A DNA stretch of 64,000 bases, taken from NCBI RefSeq assembly GCF_026212465.1, contig NC_080058.1, positions 2,619,501 through 2,683,500 on the forward strand, read 5' to 3'. This DNA comes from Amaranthus tricolor. Taxonomy: Eukaryota; Streptophyta; Magnoliopsida; Caryophyllales; Amaranthaceae. Both the position numbers and the translations under genes were made by a program. How positions within the stretch are numbered: position 1 is the stretch's first letter; the number at the start of each line of letters is the position of its first letter. This document shows, one piece after another, positions 12,158 through 27,744 of the stretch. The notes beneath the pieces were generated by a model, which was given only the letters and a program-made list of their open reading frames with translations, was not told where the DNA came from and ran no database searches.

Positions 12158-13590
12158 TGATGTGTGTGTTTTATATACTATTTTTTACTATGCCCCCATT
12201 GCATTTTCATAGCATTTCTCGCGTATTTTACTCAATTTTCTATTGGTTTTTATGCTTGGTTGGAGTGTTTGTTTCCTATCTATTTTGTAGGTACAAAGCT
12301 CTAATTATGCTAGGTATCGACTCTTGGAGCGAGATTTGCAAGTTGGAAGGTCATAAGCTACTCAAAGGGTCATTTTTGTGCTGACCAGGTCTCATACCCG
12401 GGTGGGTTTCCACATACCCGACCGGGTTTGCACTTAACACTTAAAAGAATTTGAAGATGCCACTTAGAGGAAAAGGTTGCTACTCGCACCCGGGTGGGTT
12501 TCCACATACCCGGCCGGGTGAGCCTCTAAACCCGGGTGGGTTTCTAGACACCCGGCCAGGCTTCCGTTGAAGATCAAAATGCTCTGCTGCGTACCCGGGC
12601 GGGTTTCCACATACCCGACCGGGTTTAGTCTTGAACTTAGAAAATTTTTGGTCTTGAAGATTTAGTTGTGCTGCGCACCCGACCGGGTTTCCACATACCC
12701 GGCCTGGTCCTGTAGTTATTTTCGCCAGTAACTTCTCATATCCTCCCATCTCTTTTTAGAAGGATATAAATAGCTTTGGAAGGGAAATTGGAAGACGGTT
12801 TTTTTTCTCTGCTGGGAAGGTTGGGTAAAGAAGAGTCGTACTATTTGCATTGGGGGGATTGCTAATCAACACTTCGACATTGTAATTTTAATTATATTGA
12901 GGGTATTAATTTCAATTCTAATTTCTCGTTCTTGTTTGTTATTTTTATCTTTGAATGCTTGTTTCGCCCTTAAATTTAATTTGATTTCTCCATGAATTTC
13001 ATTGTTGAATCTTTTATTAGTTTTAATATGCTTAGTGAGTAGTTTTATTTCTAGGGTTTGGTGAAACTATGCAAAAGGTCATGATTCTTGTTTGATTTTA
13101 GGATTTAAATTTGGTTTGTCTAGGCGATTCAATTGATGGGTTTTAGATTGATTGCATGTTTGGCCAATTTGCAAGTTTTATTCGCTCAATTCTATAAGCG
13201 AGAGTTGCGAGTTTGAGTGAACGATTTCCTTCTTTGAACAATTAAGCTTTAATCGCGATAGCTTGTTTTTATTGTTTGATTGTCGAATTTGTTTGCGAGA
13301 GCAACATCTTCTTTCGCCTATATTCATTCCTATCCCAATTGTTGTTCATGAATCATGATCAATGCATAGTGAATCCTTTTAGCCCTAGGTTTTTAATTAT
13401 TGAATTTTGTTCATTTCTTGTTTTTGCGTTCTACTTAGATAAACAAAAATCCAACTTTTGATCACTAGTAAAAGTGAACTTGGTTCAATTTGTGACTTTG
13501 TAGGTCCTTCCACAGTGGTTCGACCCTACTTCCCCAACTATACTAGTTAGGTGAAATAGGAATTATTTTTGGTAGTAAAACGACCTATCA
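12158..13590 (+). mobile_element. Solo LTR, 1433 bp, with 5-bp target duplication GGAAG
   Basis: Starts TGATGTGTG and ends GACCTATCA. GGAAG flanks both ends (12153-12157 and 13591-13595). Near the right end is CCACAGTGGTTCGACCC, similar to the reverse complement of the Athila-like LTR end at 7395, which suggests the same broad Gypsy group. No internal coding region is present, so this is a solo LTR left by LTR-LTR recombination. Confidence 0.8.
12390..12715 (+). repeat. GC-rich degenerate repeats inside the solo LTR
   Basis: About five copies of a motif of the form ACCCGGGTGGGTTTCC followed by ACATACCCGGCCGGGT, spaced by AT-richer sequence. They stand out against the AT-rich surroundings and are partly self-complementary. 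The proline/glycine-rich minus-strand frame at 12480-12749 is a by-product of the repeats, not a gene. Confidence 0.75.
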
Positions 13591-14974
<1,384 letters not shown>

Positions 14975-15000
14975 ATTAACCATACATAACATTATATATT

Positions 15001-15306
15001 TGTTGAATATATCAAGGCTCCACAAAATACTGCTACTCATCATGGTTTACAACTTATTTCATCAGAAGATATCACTTAGTTTCTTTGTATTCCAGTAGCC
15101 AAGTTATATAGTTTATTATTTGGATTGTTATACAAGGGACACGTCATAGCCGGTTTGTTAGCCTTTCTTTTCTCTCTCTGCACATAGCAATTGTATATAT
15201 ACCCCTCTTTGTCTTTTGTGTAAATAATAATAAAAATATAGAATGCTTTCTTTCTTCTTCTTCATAATGTTTTCTCCATTGATATGCTAAGCTCACCATT
15301 TCATCA
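15001..15306 (+). mobile_element. Solo (or displaced) LTR of the copia-1 family
   Basis: Starts TGTTGAATATATCAAG, identical to the 3' LTR stub at 5948-5963, and from about 15077 matches the 5' LTR at 1505-1768, ending TTTCATCA. The flanks are ATATT on the left and GTATT on the right, a 4-of-5 match that may be a decayed target duplication. No primer site or internal region follows, so a solo LTR is the simplest reading. It lies 147 bp downstream of the gene A stop codon. Confidence 0.75.
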
Positions 15307-15452
15307 GTATTGAATTAATTATCATTAATCCAATTTATAACACAATACAACATACAAATTCTCATAAAACATTTTTTAGGCATTTAACTAGTTCGTTAAT
15401 ACGTTTCATCGATTTATTTTATAATTACATATAAAAAGTCTATATTATTTAT

Positions 15453-17244
15453 TTAATTATTAAAATTAAGCTGGTATTTAGAGAGTTGATCATGAGTAAA
15501 AACTCCAAAATTTCTCTCAACTTGAGCACCGATCTTTTGATTCTCATCAAACATAGCAAATAAATATGCTTCAATTGCTTGATTGTTTCGTGGTGTACCT
15601 CGTTTCACGTGGCCAATCAAGCTCCTGTAATAAGTCCCTGCATTTTCAAAATTAGCACCCGTATCACCATCTGACGGCCACCCGCTCTCGGACACCACAA
15701 TTGGCATGTTCGGAGCACCCGCATTCGCGAGCGCAACATAGACTGTGTCGAACATTGCATCAAAGAGGTTTCGGTATTCTAAATTACCATCCATAACTTG
15801 GACATCAGTTGAATTACAGAGTGCGTAGTCTAGGGGGATACTTGGGGTATAAATGTACGAAAAATAGGGGTAAATGTTGGCTAACAAAGGTGATCCGTTA
15901 TTTCTAAGGAAGTTAACAATAGGATTCATGTAAGAGGAAGATGTAAAAACACCTTTAGAGGGTGGGAATCCGCTAACAATTGAATATATAACTGCTGTCG
16001 AGACTTTGATTTTACCAGCTAAGTTAGCTGATTGAAGAGCATTTTGGACATTTTGCATGGCCGGGAGAATTGACTCTTCTTCGGCATCACCAGGCATGAT
16101 TTCGTTCCCAACTGCAATATATCGAAAATTGACATTTGATGCATAAGGGACTATGTTGTTTTGGACCCACCGGTTTGCAGCTGAAGGGTCCGAGCCAAGT
16201 GACCTGAGGTCGGTCCTTGAAACATCGACGATTAGGCCTATGTTTGATCCCCTTAGAGCTTGGAGAACGTGTGGATTGGGGTCATATATTCTCATATTTG
16301 CTATTCCATTGGATTTGTATAAGTGTACTACTTGATCTGGATCGGGTAAGTTGTCGCCAAGTCTTCCGTAACATACGCCAATTTGCGCCTCTGTATCACA
16401 TGAAGTAAAATTAGTTGATTTTTCACTCCAATGAAATAGGAAACAATTTTATTGTTAACATATTAACTCCACTAAATAAATTAAATACTTTTAGCCAGTG
16501 TCATTCTTCGTATTTTAAGGTCCCAAGGCAAATAAAAGAAATAGACCTTCTCTATGGAGGGTCAATTATGGTCTTTTTAATAGATGTTTGAGAAAATAAC
16601 ATAGATGAACTCTATATATTGTAATTATAATTATAAATGTAGACGTCTCTAATACTTTTTAATTGATAAAAGAATTAACCATAAATAGTAAATTTCTAAG
16701 TGTCTACTTCATTAACTTGAATTTTTAAATTTTGAGAATCTTCTAACTCTGGGCCCTAGACAAATGCCTACGTTGCCTAGGGTAAGAAACGACTCTGATT
16801 TTACTCTCATGATATGTTGGAAATATGGATGCATTACAAACCTCTTCATAGTTAACATTTATCATATTACACTTGAATTGAGTGGTGCATGGAATTCAAG
16901 CCTTGACCTTTCATCACGTTAAATTCTAATACCATATAACTAAACCAACTTAACCAATAAGCTATCAATTGTAGTCAAGATATATAATTGCATAGATTGT
17001 ATGTTTATAAACATTATGTATGTAATCTAAAAATATTAATATGGAAAATACAATGAAGTAACAAATTGATAATCAATATTCAAAATTATTAATTCATATT
17101 ATTTCTACTTTTAACATCTTTTGAAGCAGCATTATTGTAAATAGAATCTACATAACAATAAGAGAGAAGATTTAGCAAACCTGTTGGTTGAAGACAAGGC
17201 GAAAGTAATACAAGAAGAAGCAAAGTAGCACTGATTAGCTTCAT
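15453..17244 (-). CDS. GH17 beta-1,3-glucanase, gene A
   Basis: Two exons, 17244-17181 and 16390-15453, giving 333 residues. Exon 1 codes a 21-residue signal peptide (MKLISATLLLLVLLSPC, then LQPT) and ends with G at a GT donor. Exon 2 follows an AG acceptor and completes Glu22, giving the mature start EAQIGVCYGRLGDNLP typical of plant glucanases. Conserved glutamates: VGNE (Glu118) and VVSESGWPS (Glu256). FAMFDENQK sits near residue 300 and the protein ends QLNFNN, without the C-terminal X8/CBM43 domain or GPI signal of the cell-wall-anchored class, so it is PR-2-like and probably apoplastic. The family hydrolyses beta-1,3-glucan (callose, fungal walls). I chose Met at 17244 because an upstream in-frame Met at 17295 would bury the signal peptide. 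The 790-bp intron holds a MITE. Confidence 0.9.
16496..16797. mobile_element. hAT-type MITE in the intron of gene A
   Basis: The termini CAGTGTCATTCTT and the reverse complement CAGAGTCGTTTCTT are similar, with inner GGTCCC/GGGCCC phrases like those of the MITE at 28413-28837. The flanking 8-mers CTTTTAGC and ATTTTACT match at only five positions, so the target duplication is degenerate or absent. Confidence 0.55.
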
Positions 17245-17533
17245 TTTGTTAATAAATTTTGTGGCTTTATCAATGATATATTTTTTTTTTTGCATGAATT
17301 ACTACACATAATAATCAGTTTTTATAGGCCAAAAAGAGGGAGAGTTGTTCCATGTACGTATTAGGACTTCAGGAGCACTAGAAAAATCCACAGTCTATGA
17401 AATAAATAAATGAAATAAAATAAATGAAAAAAAAAATGTACAATAGCTTAGTATTGTGGATAGATATTGTATTTCGTTGAAGAAATACCAAAAGTTATAT
17501 TTAAATTATCTAGCTAGCATAAATATTCTAATA
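16838..17533 (-). repeat. Exon-1/promoter block of gene A, shared with gene B
   Basis: Near-identical to 27069-27744 (gene B): intron end, the whole 64-nt exon 1 (64 of 64 identical), 5' leader, TATA box and about 200 bp of upstream sequence. Both copies lose similarity at the same point, just after AAATATTCTAATAC. Similarity resumes 1.1 kb further away in B (17534-17670 against 28856-28995). Confidence 0.85.
17319..17326 (-). promoter_or_regulatory. TATA box of gene A
   Basis: The minus strand reads TATAAAAA, about 75-80 bp upstream of the start codon, within the block conserved with gene B (27543-27550). The implied transcription start is near 17290. Confidence 0.6.
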
Positions 17534-17839
17534 CCAAGAGGATTCTGGGCATCATATGTGATATTTTTGATCTAAAATTACAAAGTTAACGTTACATTTC
17601 ACATGAGATAACGACTCATGTTCTACCGCTCAAAGCCACCCATGTGAGTGTTATAAATTAAGATTTTACGTCAAAAGACTAACTTAATTACATATGCGAT
17701 TCTAACCTAAGACGTTATCGGATATGAGAAAATAATGAATTAAAACTGTATATTTTTAAGATTTTGATCAAGTTGTTCGCTTAACAAAACAAAGGGCACT
17801 CGTGTACGGGATGTGACTAAGTATATATCATTTTTTGGG

Positions 17840-18070
17840 GTTACAACCATATGCTTAAGCTTTTGGTTGAGTTGATCACTTAACATGGTATCAGAAGCCT
17901 ACATGACATAATGGTTATGGGTACAAATCTCATCCACTTTTCGTTTCAAGTTGAAATATTTAGCATCATGTATGAAGGATGATTGAGATTTGAACTCGCG
18001 ACTTTTTATCACGTTCGCTTTTGATACCATATCAAGGAACCAAATTAATCAAAAATTTAAACTGATAATT
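17840..18070. repeat. Imperfect inverted-repeat element in the relic intron
   Basis: The left arm (from AGCTTTTGGTTGAGTTGATC through ATGGTATCAGAAGCC) pairs imperfectly with the right arm (GCTTTTGATACCATATCAAGG then AACCAAATTAATC). Related arms occur in the introns of gene C (36990-37230) and genes A and B (16840-16970 and 27070-27190). A foldback or MITE-type repeat spread with the gene duplications. Confidence 0.5.
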
Positions 18071-18128
18071 AAAATATGTATATACTCTAACAGTCTACTA
18101 ATATCAAATGAAAAAAAGGAGAGTATAC

Positions 18129-18142
18129 CTGTAAAAGGTTGG
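18129..18142 (-). pseudogene. 14-nt relic of a C-type GH17 exon 1
   Basis: CTGTAAAAGGTTGG plus its splice donor (AC at 18127-18128 on the plus strand) is identical to the 3' end of gene C exon 1 (37302-37315). The sequence then jumps to match 38335 onward. Relative to gene C, 1019 bp (50 nt of exon 1, the start codon and the promoter) are deleted, with a shared TGG at both edges. The intron side (about 17980-18128) also matches the gene C intron. No C-type exon 2 follows; gene A's own exon 1 sits there instead. Confidence 0.75.
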
Positions 18143-19012
18143 TTAATTATAGAAAAACCCTAACAAATGTTAAATCAAAATTATTTTGTTATTTCTGCAA
18201 ATTTGAAGATTTATCACAAAGTAGTTATATTGTTTTATTCAAAAAAAAAATACTTATATTGTTATTAATTACTAATGCTTACAATTTTTACTTTTAGCTT
18301 CTTAAAAACGTTCAAAATTGAATATTGCTTTTAAAAAAAAGATAAATATTTTAAATTAAAAAATCTACCAATTCATTAAAAAAAAAATTGCAGTTAAAGC
18401 TTTAGCGATATTATATCGTTAATATGATCCCATATGCAACCACATGTGATGCAATGTGAAAAGAATGTTCGTTGGTCCCTTCGCATAACCCTTCCCTTCT
18501 CTCAAACTCTATTTAAAATTGCAGGGTCCATTGATTTTGTATTATACAATAATGTAAATAAACAAGTCCCAACTCCATGTGTTGAACAAGTCCATTTCCA
18601 TCGGCTAGTGGAAAATACGAAGCTTTGCCCACACTAAGCAGGAAACATTTATGATTGATGTAAATGTAATGTCTATTTTGGAAATTCACTTGTACGAAAC
18701 ATTTTCATCCCCTTATATTCTCACTACAATATAATTTTCTTTTAGTAGAATATATTTAGCTCTATTTAATTTAAAAGTCACTACTTTAAATTTTTAATAC
18801 TATATATAGTGGATTTGGTGATATTTATTAGACCCTTTTAACAGCATAATGAAAAATCATACTTAAGTTTTTCACAATGATGTTGGGGTAGATAAGAAAA
18901 GCAATATACTCAACAAAAACTAACAACAAACAAGGGCAAGTGTAAGATCTGGGAGAGGGGTAGACAAGAAAAGCAATATACTCAAAAAAAACTAACAAAT
19001 CAATTATACGTT
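18143..19012. repeat. Copy of the region upstream of gene C
   Basis: Close match to 38335-39091, with no gene recognised. It includes an internal direct repeat of a run GGTAGAYAAGAAAAGCAATA (near 18890 and 18960). It may hold old promoter sequence of a C-type gene at the left and the internal leader of a Gypsy element at the right (near the primer site). Confidence 0.7.
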
Positions 19013-19013
19013 G

Positions 19014-19033
19014 CTTCCCTGGCAACGGCGCCA
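19014..19033 (-). other. tRNA-Asp-type primer-binding site
   Basis: The minus strand reads TGGCGCCGTTGCCAGGGAAG, matching the 3' end of plant tRNA-Asp as used by several Gypsy elements. It follows the LTR that ends at 19040 on the minus strand. Confidence 0.75.
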
Positions 19034-19039
19034 AAAACT

Positions 19040-20620
19040 TGATGTGCAAATTTTATTTAACCGCAAGCGCACGGTGTACGTGTAGATGCGGGTTGAACAC
19101 AAGGAAGTTAGGACAAGAAACTTGCTAAGTTCTAATAATTATATTGCTCAAAGAGAAAAATGTTTAGTTGGTTGTTTAACTATCAAACTGAAAAATGCAA
19201 TAAGAAATATGGATTAAATTATCATTAGTGTCTATGAAATGTCGGATAACTTACATGGTTAAACATGATCTTGTTAATCTCAAACTCTCGCTCTGTTGAT
19301 TAACTATTAGATTTAGACCCTACTAATTCAATGCTCACACGCTAGTTTTATCGAACGAATTAATAAGAATTTAACTAAAATTTACCCTAAAGCAAAGTCG
19401 AACTCAATCTCACATGCTAGTTCTATTGACTAGACCGACAAAGCTTGTTTAATTTAGGGTTATTAGCACAATTCAACCATTTTAATCCTAGTTTCATAGA
19501 CACATTCAAAAATCAAATCATACTTGACTTATAGGTTCAACCCTAACCTTAGAAAATTGATTTACTCACTAATTATGGTAAAAGCAATAAATACAAACCT
19601 TAGGATGATAATAAACATGACTAAGAATGAAATTAATGACAAATTCATGAAAAACAATAATTAAACTCCAAGAACGCAATAATTAAATCAAAAAGCAATG
19701 AATAAAGAACAATAACAAGTTTTTATTGAAGAGAGATTAATGACAAAAATTAAAGTTCACTAAAGGAAGATTAAAACTAATACAAGGAATTTAAGACTAA
19801 GAAAATTAAATACAATAGAAAACTTACCATGCTTAAAGGAAGATTAATGATGAATTTAATGAAAAACTAAATTAAAAGCTGAAATTAATTGTAAAACTAA
19901 TAAAAAAGAGTAATTAAGTCTAATGGAAGGAAGAAGGAGAGATGAAGAAGAAGAAAGAAGGGGATTTTCAATCTCCCCTCTTATGCTCCCTAAAGGAGGC
20001 TTAACCTAAATGCCCCTCATTAACAACTAAATAAACCCTAAAAGTTAATTAAAATAAAGATAAAATAAAATAATATAAAATTAATGTATTGAAAAATGGG
20101 CTGCACGGATTCCAGAAGAAAACGCTTAGTTGGCGGCCATCTCCACGACAAGAAAGCCGAGTCGGCTTTTTTTGGTTGACAATTTCAGTGAACTTCAAAT
20201 GATCGTCATTTCTTACTCGATTATCGGAATTGGGCATATAATATACTGTTGGAAAGCTCTTGAAGTCTAGTTTCCAATACCACAAACCTTGTATTAATCC
20301 AATCTTTCTTTCAAAAGTTATGGCTAAAAGAGTATACATGTATTAAATTTTACCTCAAAACTTTTAAATTAATAACACCCTTCTACTCTTTTGCTCATTT
20401 TCTTTATAGAACATCTTCACCCGAGTTAAAATCTCCTTAATGAACTCCGTCATCATTAAAACCATTAGAATTATACTTAAAACAATCAAAACAAAATCCA
20501 CATGAATAACCAAAACGAGTAAAGTAGCATAAATCTTTAAAATAATCACAGAATTACTAACAACGACTATCATTAAGAAGTATAAAATAATATAAATAAA
20601 AATGCAATATGCACTTATCA
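19040..20620 (-). mobile_element. Gypsy 5' LTR (copy 1), 1581 bp
   Basis: On the plus strand it runs TGATGTGC...GCACTTATCA, with the primer site just beyond its left end, so the element reads leftward. The right flank ATATT (20621-20625) equals the left flank of LTR copy 3 (40633-40637), consistent with a 5-bp target duplication now split between duplicated loci. Noncoding; a GC-richer run with AAGCCGAGTCGGC lies near 20153. Confidence 0.75.
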
Positions 20621-22857
<2,237 letters not shown>

Positions 22858-22869
<12 letters not shown>

Positions 22870-23374
22870 ATTGTTCCGACTGTGGAAAGAACAATCAACA
22901 TTCTCAACAAAGATGAAGAGATTGCCTTTTAGGGTTCACAATGTGTATAAACTACTGGGAAGGTCTGAGTTGATTGTCTAGCTATTTTTCCTGCACAAGG
23001 TAGCAAAGGAGGGCTGGAGATGGTGCCTTGCCTTATACAAGTATTGACAGCTTTTCTGAGCATAACATCAGTTGCTTCCTGCCACGTCATCGTTTTCGTT
23101 GTCATCATTCTGCAAGATCAATCATCCTACAGGTATTTATGTTCTTCATTCTCTGCCAGGATCCTTTTGTTATGACCCTACTGCTTCTGTGAGTATCGTA
23201 GTCCTGAATCTTAGCTGAGGAGTTGGTTTAATCCTCCAGGGAGCTAAGTTGTCTTTCTCAGGGAGCCAGGACCTCTGAAGGGGTCCTGGTTGCTTCATCT
23301 TGTCCTTTGTTCATGATGGTGATTGGGTTTTCTCCCCTTTCAAGATCTTGGGATTAGGGGTCCTGTTCCAACAC
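22858..23374 (-). mobile_element. Possible LTR fragment
   Basis: A GC-richer island in AT-rich DNA. The minus strand starts TGTTGGAACAGGACCCC and ends near CCACAGTCGGAACAATAAG, which has the look of an LTR, but I found no target duplication, primer site or polypurine tract. Confidence 0.35.
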
Positions 23375-24174
<800 letters not shown>

Positions 24175-24206
24175 ATATAAGATTCTCATTAAAACAACTT
24201 ATATAA

Positions 24207-24572
24207 AGAGTTACAATCAAACATAAATGATAAGCCATAAATAACATAAGTATTCTTAATATTTACATACTTATTTAAAAATCAAATCACTTAGAATTTT
24301 CAAGGTACATTAAAACAATATAAAAAAGTAAAAATAAATATAGAAAACATTAAACATATAGCAATGATGCATAATTTAGTGATAAATTCACACATTAACT
24401 GTCATTTTAGCCACTATATATTAACAGTGACATAATTTTTGTGTGAGACGGTCTAACATTGAGACACTCTTCACACGCTGAATCACTAGCATATGAACTA
24501 CATTCTGATACTTATTCTAAAGTTGTCTTACTGAAAAATAAATTTGCAAAAAAGTAGCTCTAAAAGTGAATA
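24207..24572. repeat. 3' flank of gene B, duplicated at gene D
   Basis: Matches 57986-58066 plus 61677-61961 around gene D, which carries a 3.6-kb CACTA element in the middle. This copy is therefore the empty-site version for that insertion. No gene of its own. Confidence 0.85.
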
Positions 24573-26991
24573 CTATCCACAAAAATTGAGATGGCCATAC
24601 TTGGGGGTTCCATCAGGAGTAAAAAGACCATAATGTTTCTCAGTTTCATCCCCTGATTTTTCATTTTCGTCGAACATTGCAAACAAGTAAGTCTCAATAA
24701 GTTGCCCTTGTGTCAATGGAGTACCCTTCTTCACATGTTTAATCAAATTAGTGTAGTAAGTCTTTGCATTTTCCACGGTGGTCGCGTCCTCATTACCCCC
24801 ATTATCATACATTATCTTTTTCTTGAATTCACCTTTCGATGGATGTCCAGTTTCGGACACCACCATCTTATCTAATTTCTTGTTATCACCATTTGAAAAT
24901 ATGATATCAGGTGTGTCGATTTTTTGTACCGCTGTATAAACTGCGTCAAATATAGCATCGAACAAATTCTGATAATACTTACTCGTTTTATTATCTTTAA
25001 AAACAGGTTTAGGTGAAGTAAATAATACATAATTAAGTTTTATATCTTTCATGTCAATTTTGTAAGCAATATAAGGTTGAATATTAACCAATAATGGTGA
25101 ATTATTTTCTCTTAGAAATTTAATTATTGGGGTAATGTAAGTTAAATTTTTAAATGTACAACTAGATGGTGGGTACGAGTTATTAATTAAACTTGTATCA
25201 ATTGCGGTTGAGACCATAATTTGAGCTGTTAAGTTGTACGAATTTAAAGAATTGTAAATGTTGCGCATGGCTGGTTCAACAAATGGGGCTATTTGTGTGT
25301 CATTATCTGGACGAATTTCATTTCCAACGGCAATGTATTTGATGGATGGTGCATAAGGGATGACGTTGGTTTCGACCCACACGTCGGCCGTCGATTGGTT
25401 GCAACCTATTTCCGTTATATTTTCGTTAGGGACACCTAACATGATCTTGATGTTTGTTTCTTTGATAGCTTCAAGTGTGTCTATATCCGGAGCATAAAGT
25501 CTCATTGCGCCTATGTTGTTGGATTTATAGAGGTTTACTACATCTTGTGCACATGGTAAGTTGTCTCCACGCATTCCATAACATACTCCAATTTGTGCTT
25601 CTACATCAATTAAAACATTCTTAAATTAGAACAAGATTAGTAAAAGGGCCTTCTAAAAAGTAAAAAGGTTCTCTCTAGTAGACTTATAAAAAATGTCAGT
25701 TGAGTGGATTTTGAGTCTAGTTATTTTCAGTCGAGTTATTTGGGTTAAACTGTTTTTAGATTTAGATAGACCTTACAACTTTTGAAGTTTAAAAATTTTT
25801 TGATTACCAAATATTTTATTTTACATATTATATAAATGTAAATATAAAGAGGATCATGTAAAATGGTAAAAACTAAAAATTAAGGGTACATGTTCAACTT
25901 AGGGTACATATTTAGTGTTGGAGTATATATTTTCAGTCACTTTTTAAATATTTTAAAAAATTAAATAGAACTTAAAAAATTCACGTCTATATGTACTTCT
26001 AAAATACTCATTACTAAGAAATTTTTTGTTTATTATATTTAGCACTTTTAATTGTTTCAACCAAGAAATAGTATTCAAAATATAAAAAATTAAAATTGAT
26101 TAAAATAATACTTTCTCTATTTCTTTTAATTTTTTCACTTTAGGAGAGAGAAATTTAAATTTAATTTTTGAAGTACATATTGAGGATAAAATATATTCAT
26201 GTGAGATCTTATTTGATTCATTTTAATACAAAAATTTTTTATATGTAAGTTTTATAATTTTCTATCGTGCGTACTTAAAGATATTAAGATTTAAAATTTA
26301 TTTTAAAAGACGTACAAAAAGTAAATTAGAAAAAAAAATAACAAAAAGAAACCAACACGGGTGTAGATAACAACCAATAATTCATGTCGACATGCTGAGA
26401 AAGTTTACAAATCTGAGAAGACAGGTCAAGAGTGGCATGTAAAAATAAAATTAAAAGGTGGCAAAACTTATTCATCCAAAGAGATGAGAGTCATAAATAT
26501 GAAAGTTTTTTTTATTTTTAATCGAAAGATCATCAATAAGCTAGATGTGTATCAGTGTATGTAAATAATGTTAGAATTTTCACATCTAAATCATGTCTTG
26601 GTCATTTGATTAAAATTAAATTAATTTAAAATTGTGTAATATATAACACAAAATAAAAAACCGAGTTGATTCAATAATGCATTAAAATATAAATTTATGG
26701 TCTACTTTATACTAGTATTATGAATTTGGTAGTAAAACAAAATTTGTTATTTGATTTGCAGAAGAGAAAGATTTTGCTCCTAAAAATGTGAAAGAACTGG
26801 TGCGAATCAAGTAAGATATATAGGCTTAGCAATAAGATTCCGACGATGAACACTGAGGTGGCGAGAGCCATGAAAATTATTGTAGGAAATGGCTCAAGGA
26901 ATAATTATACCAAATGAAATGTTGGAAAACTGGAAAGTTTTTTACTATTAACTAGATTTTATGGTAATGGAGAAGATCTTTTCAAATGCAC

Positions 26992-27069
<78 letters not shown>

Positions 27070-27465
27070 CAAACCTCTTCATACTTAACATTTATTATAT
27101 ACACTTGAATGAAATTCAAGCCTTGACCTTTCATCACGTTAAATTCTAATACCATACAAATAAACCAACTCAACCAATAAGCCATCAATTGTAGTCAGGA
27201 TATATAATTGCAAAGAATATACGTTTATAAACATTATGTATGTAATCTAAAAATGTTAATATGGAAAATACAATGAAGATAACAAATTGATAATTAATAT
27301 TCAAAATTAATAATTCATATTATATCTAATTTTAACATCTTTTGAAGCAGCATTATTGTATATAGAATCTACATAACAATAAGAGAGAAGATTTAGCAAA
27401 CCTGTTGGTTGAAGACAAGGCGAAAGTAATACAAGAAGAAGCAAAGTAGCACTGATTAGCTTCAT
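24573..27465 (-). CDS. GH17 beta-1,3-glucanase-like, gene B (divergent)
   Basis: Exons 27465-27402 and 25600-24573, intron 1801 bp, 363 residues. Exon 1 is identical base for base to that of gene A (21-residue signal peptide). Exon 2 completes Glu22 and continues AQIGVCYGMRGDNLPCAQ. The first conserved glutamate is in YIAVGNE (Glu116). The nucleophile motif reads VVSETGHPS (Glu271) with His274 where other plant members have Trp. Two insertions flank it: about 11 residues before (SNGDNKKLDK) and about 13 after (KKKIMYDNGGNED). FAMFDENEK is kept; the protein ends HLNFCG, without X8 domain or GPI signal. Probably secreted. Enzyme activity is not assured because the insertions and the Trp-to-His change border the cleft. 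Closest relative here is gene D. Confidence 0.85.
26995..27068. repeat. (TA)n tract in the intron of gene B
   Basis: About 74 bp of TA at the exact left edge of the exon-1 block shared with gene A (27069-27744). The gene D intron has a TA tract at the matching place (63895-63954). Confidence 0.97.
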
Positions 27466-27744
27466 TTTGTTAATAAATTTTGTGGCTTTATCAATGATAT
27501 ATATTTTTTTTTTTTGCATGAATTACTACACATAATAATCAGTTTTTATAGGCCAAAAGAGGGAGAATTGTTCCATGTACGTACTGGGACTTTAGAAGCA
27601 CTAGAAAAGTCCACAGTCTATGAAATAAATAAACGAAAAAAAAATGTACAATAGCTTAGTATAGTGGATAGATATTGTATTTTGTTGAAGAAATACCAAA
27701 AGTTATATTTAAATTATCTAGCTAGCATAAATATTCTAATACAT
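27069..27744 (-). repeat. Exon-1/promoter block of gene B, shared with gene A
   Basis: Counterpart of 16838-17533. It carries exon 1 (27402-27465), the leader and the TATA box. The edges are a (TA)n tract on the intron side and the run AAATATTCTAATAC on the promoter side. Confidence 0.85.
27543..27550 (-). promoter_or_regulatory. TATA box of gene B
   Basis: TATAAAAA on the minus strand, about 80 bp upstream of the start codon, at the same position as in gene A. Confidence 0.6.

Noticed and set aside
12480..12749. Gly/Pro/Arg-rich 89-residue frame
   Set aside because: Produced by the GC-rich repeats of a solo LTR on the non-coding strand; no start context or homology.
17089..17295. 68-residue frame read through the exon 1 donor of gene A
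   Set aside because: The part after QPTG is intron; splicing to 16390 gives the proper GH17 N terminus. The same holds for 27307-27519.
17870..17895. ATGGTATCAGAAGCC as a retrotransposon primer-binding site
   Set aside because: Resembles the tRNA-Met site but has no LTR end before it and is part of an inverted-repeat element whose other arm has the complementary phrase.
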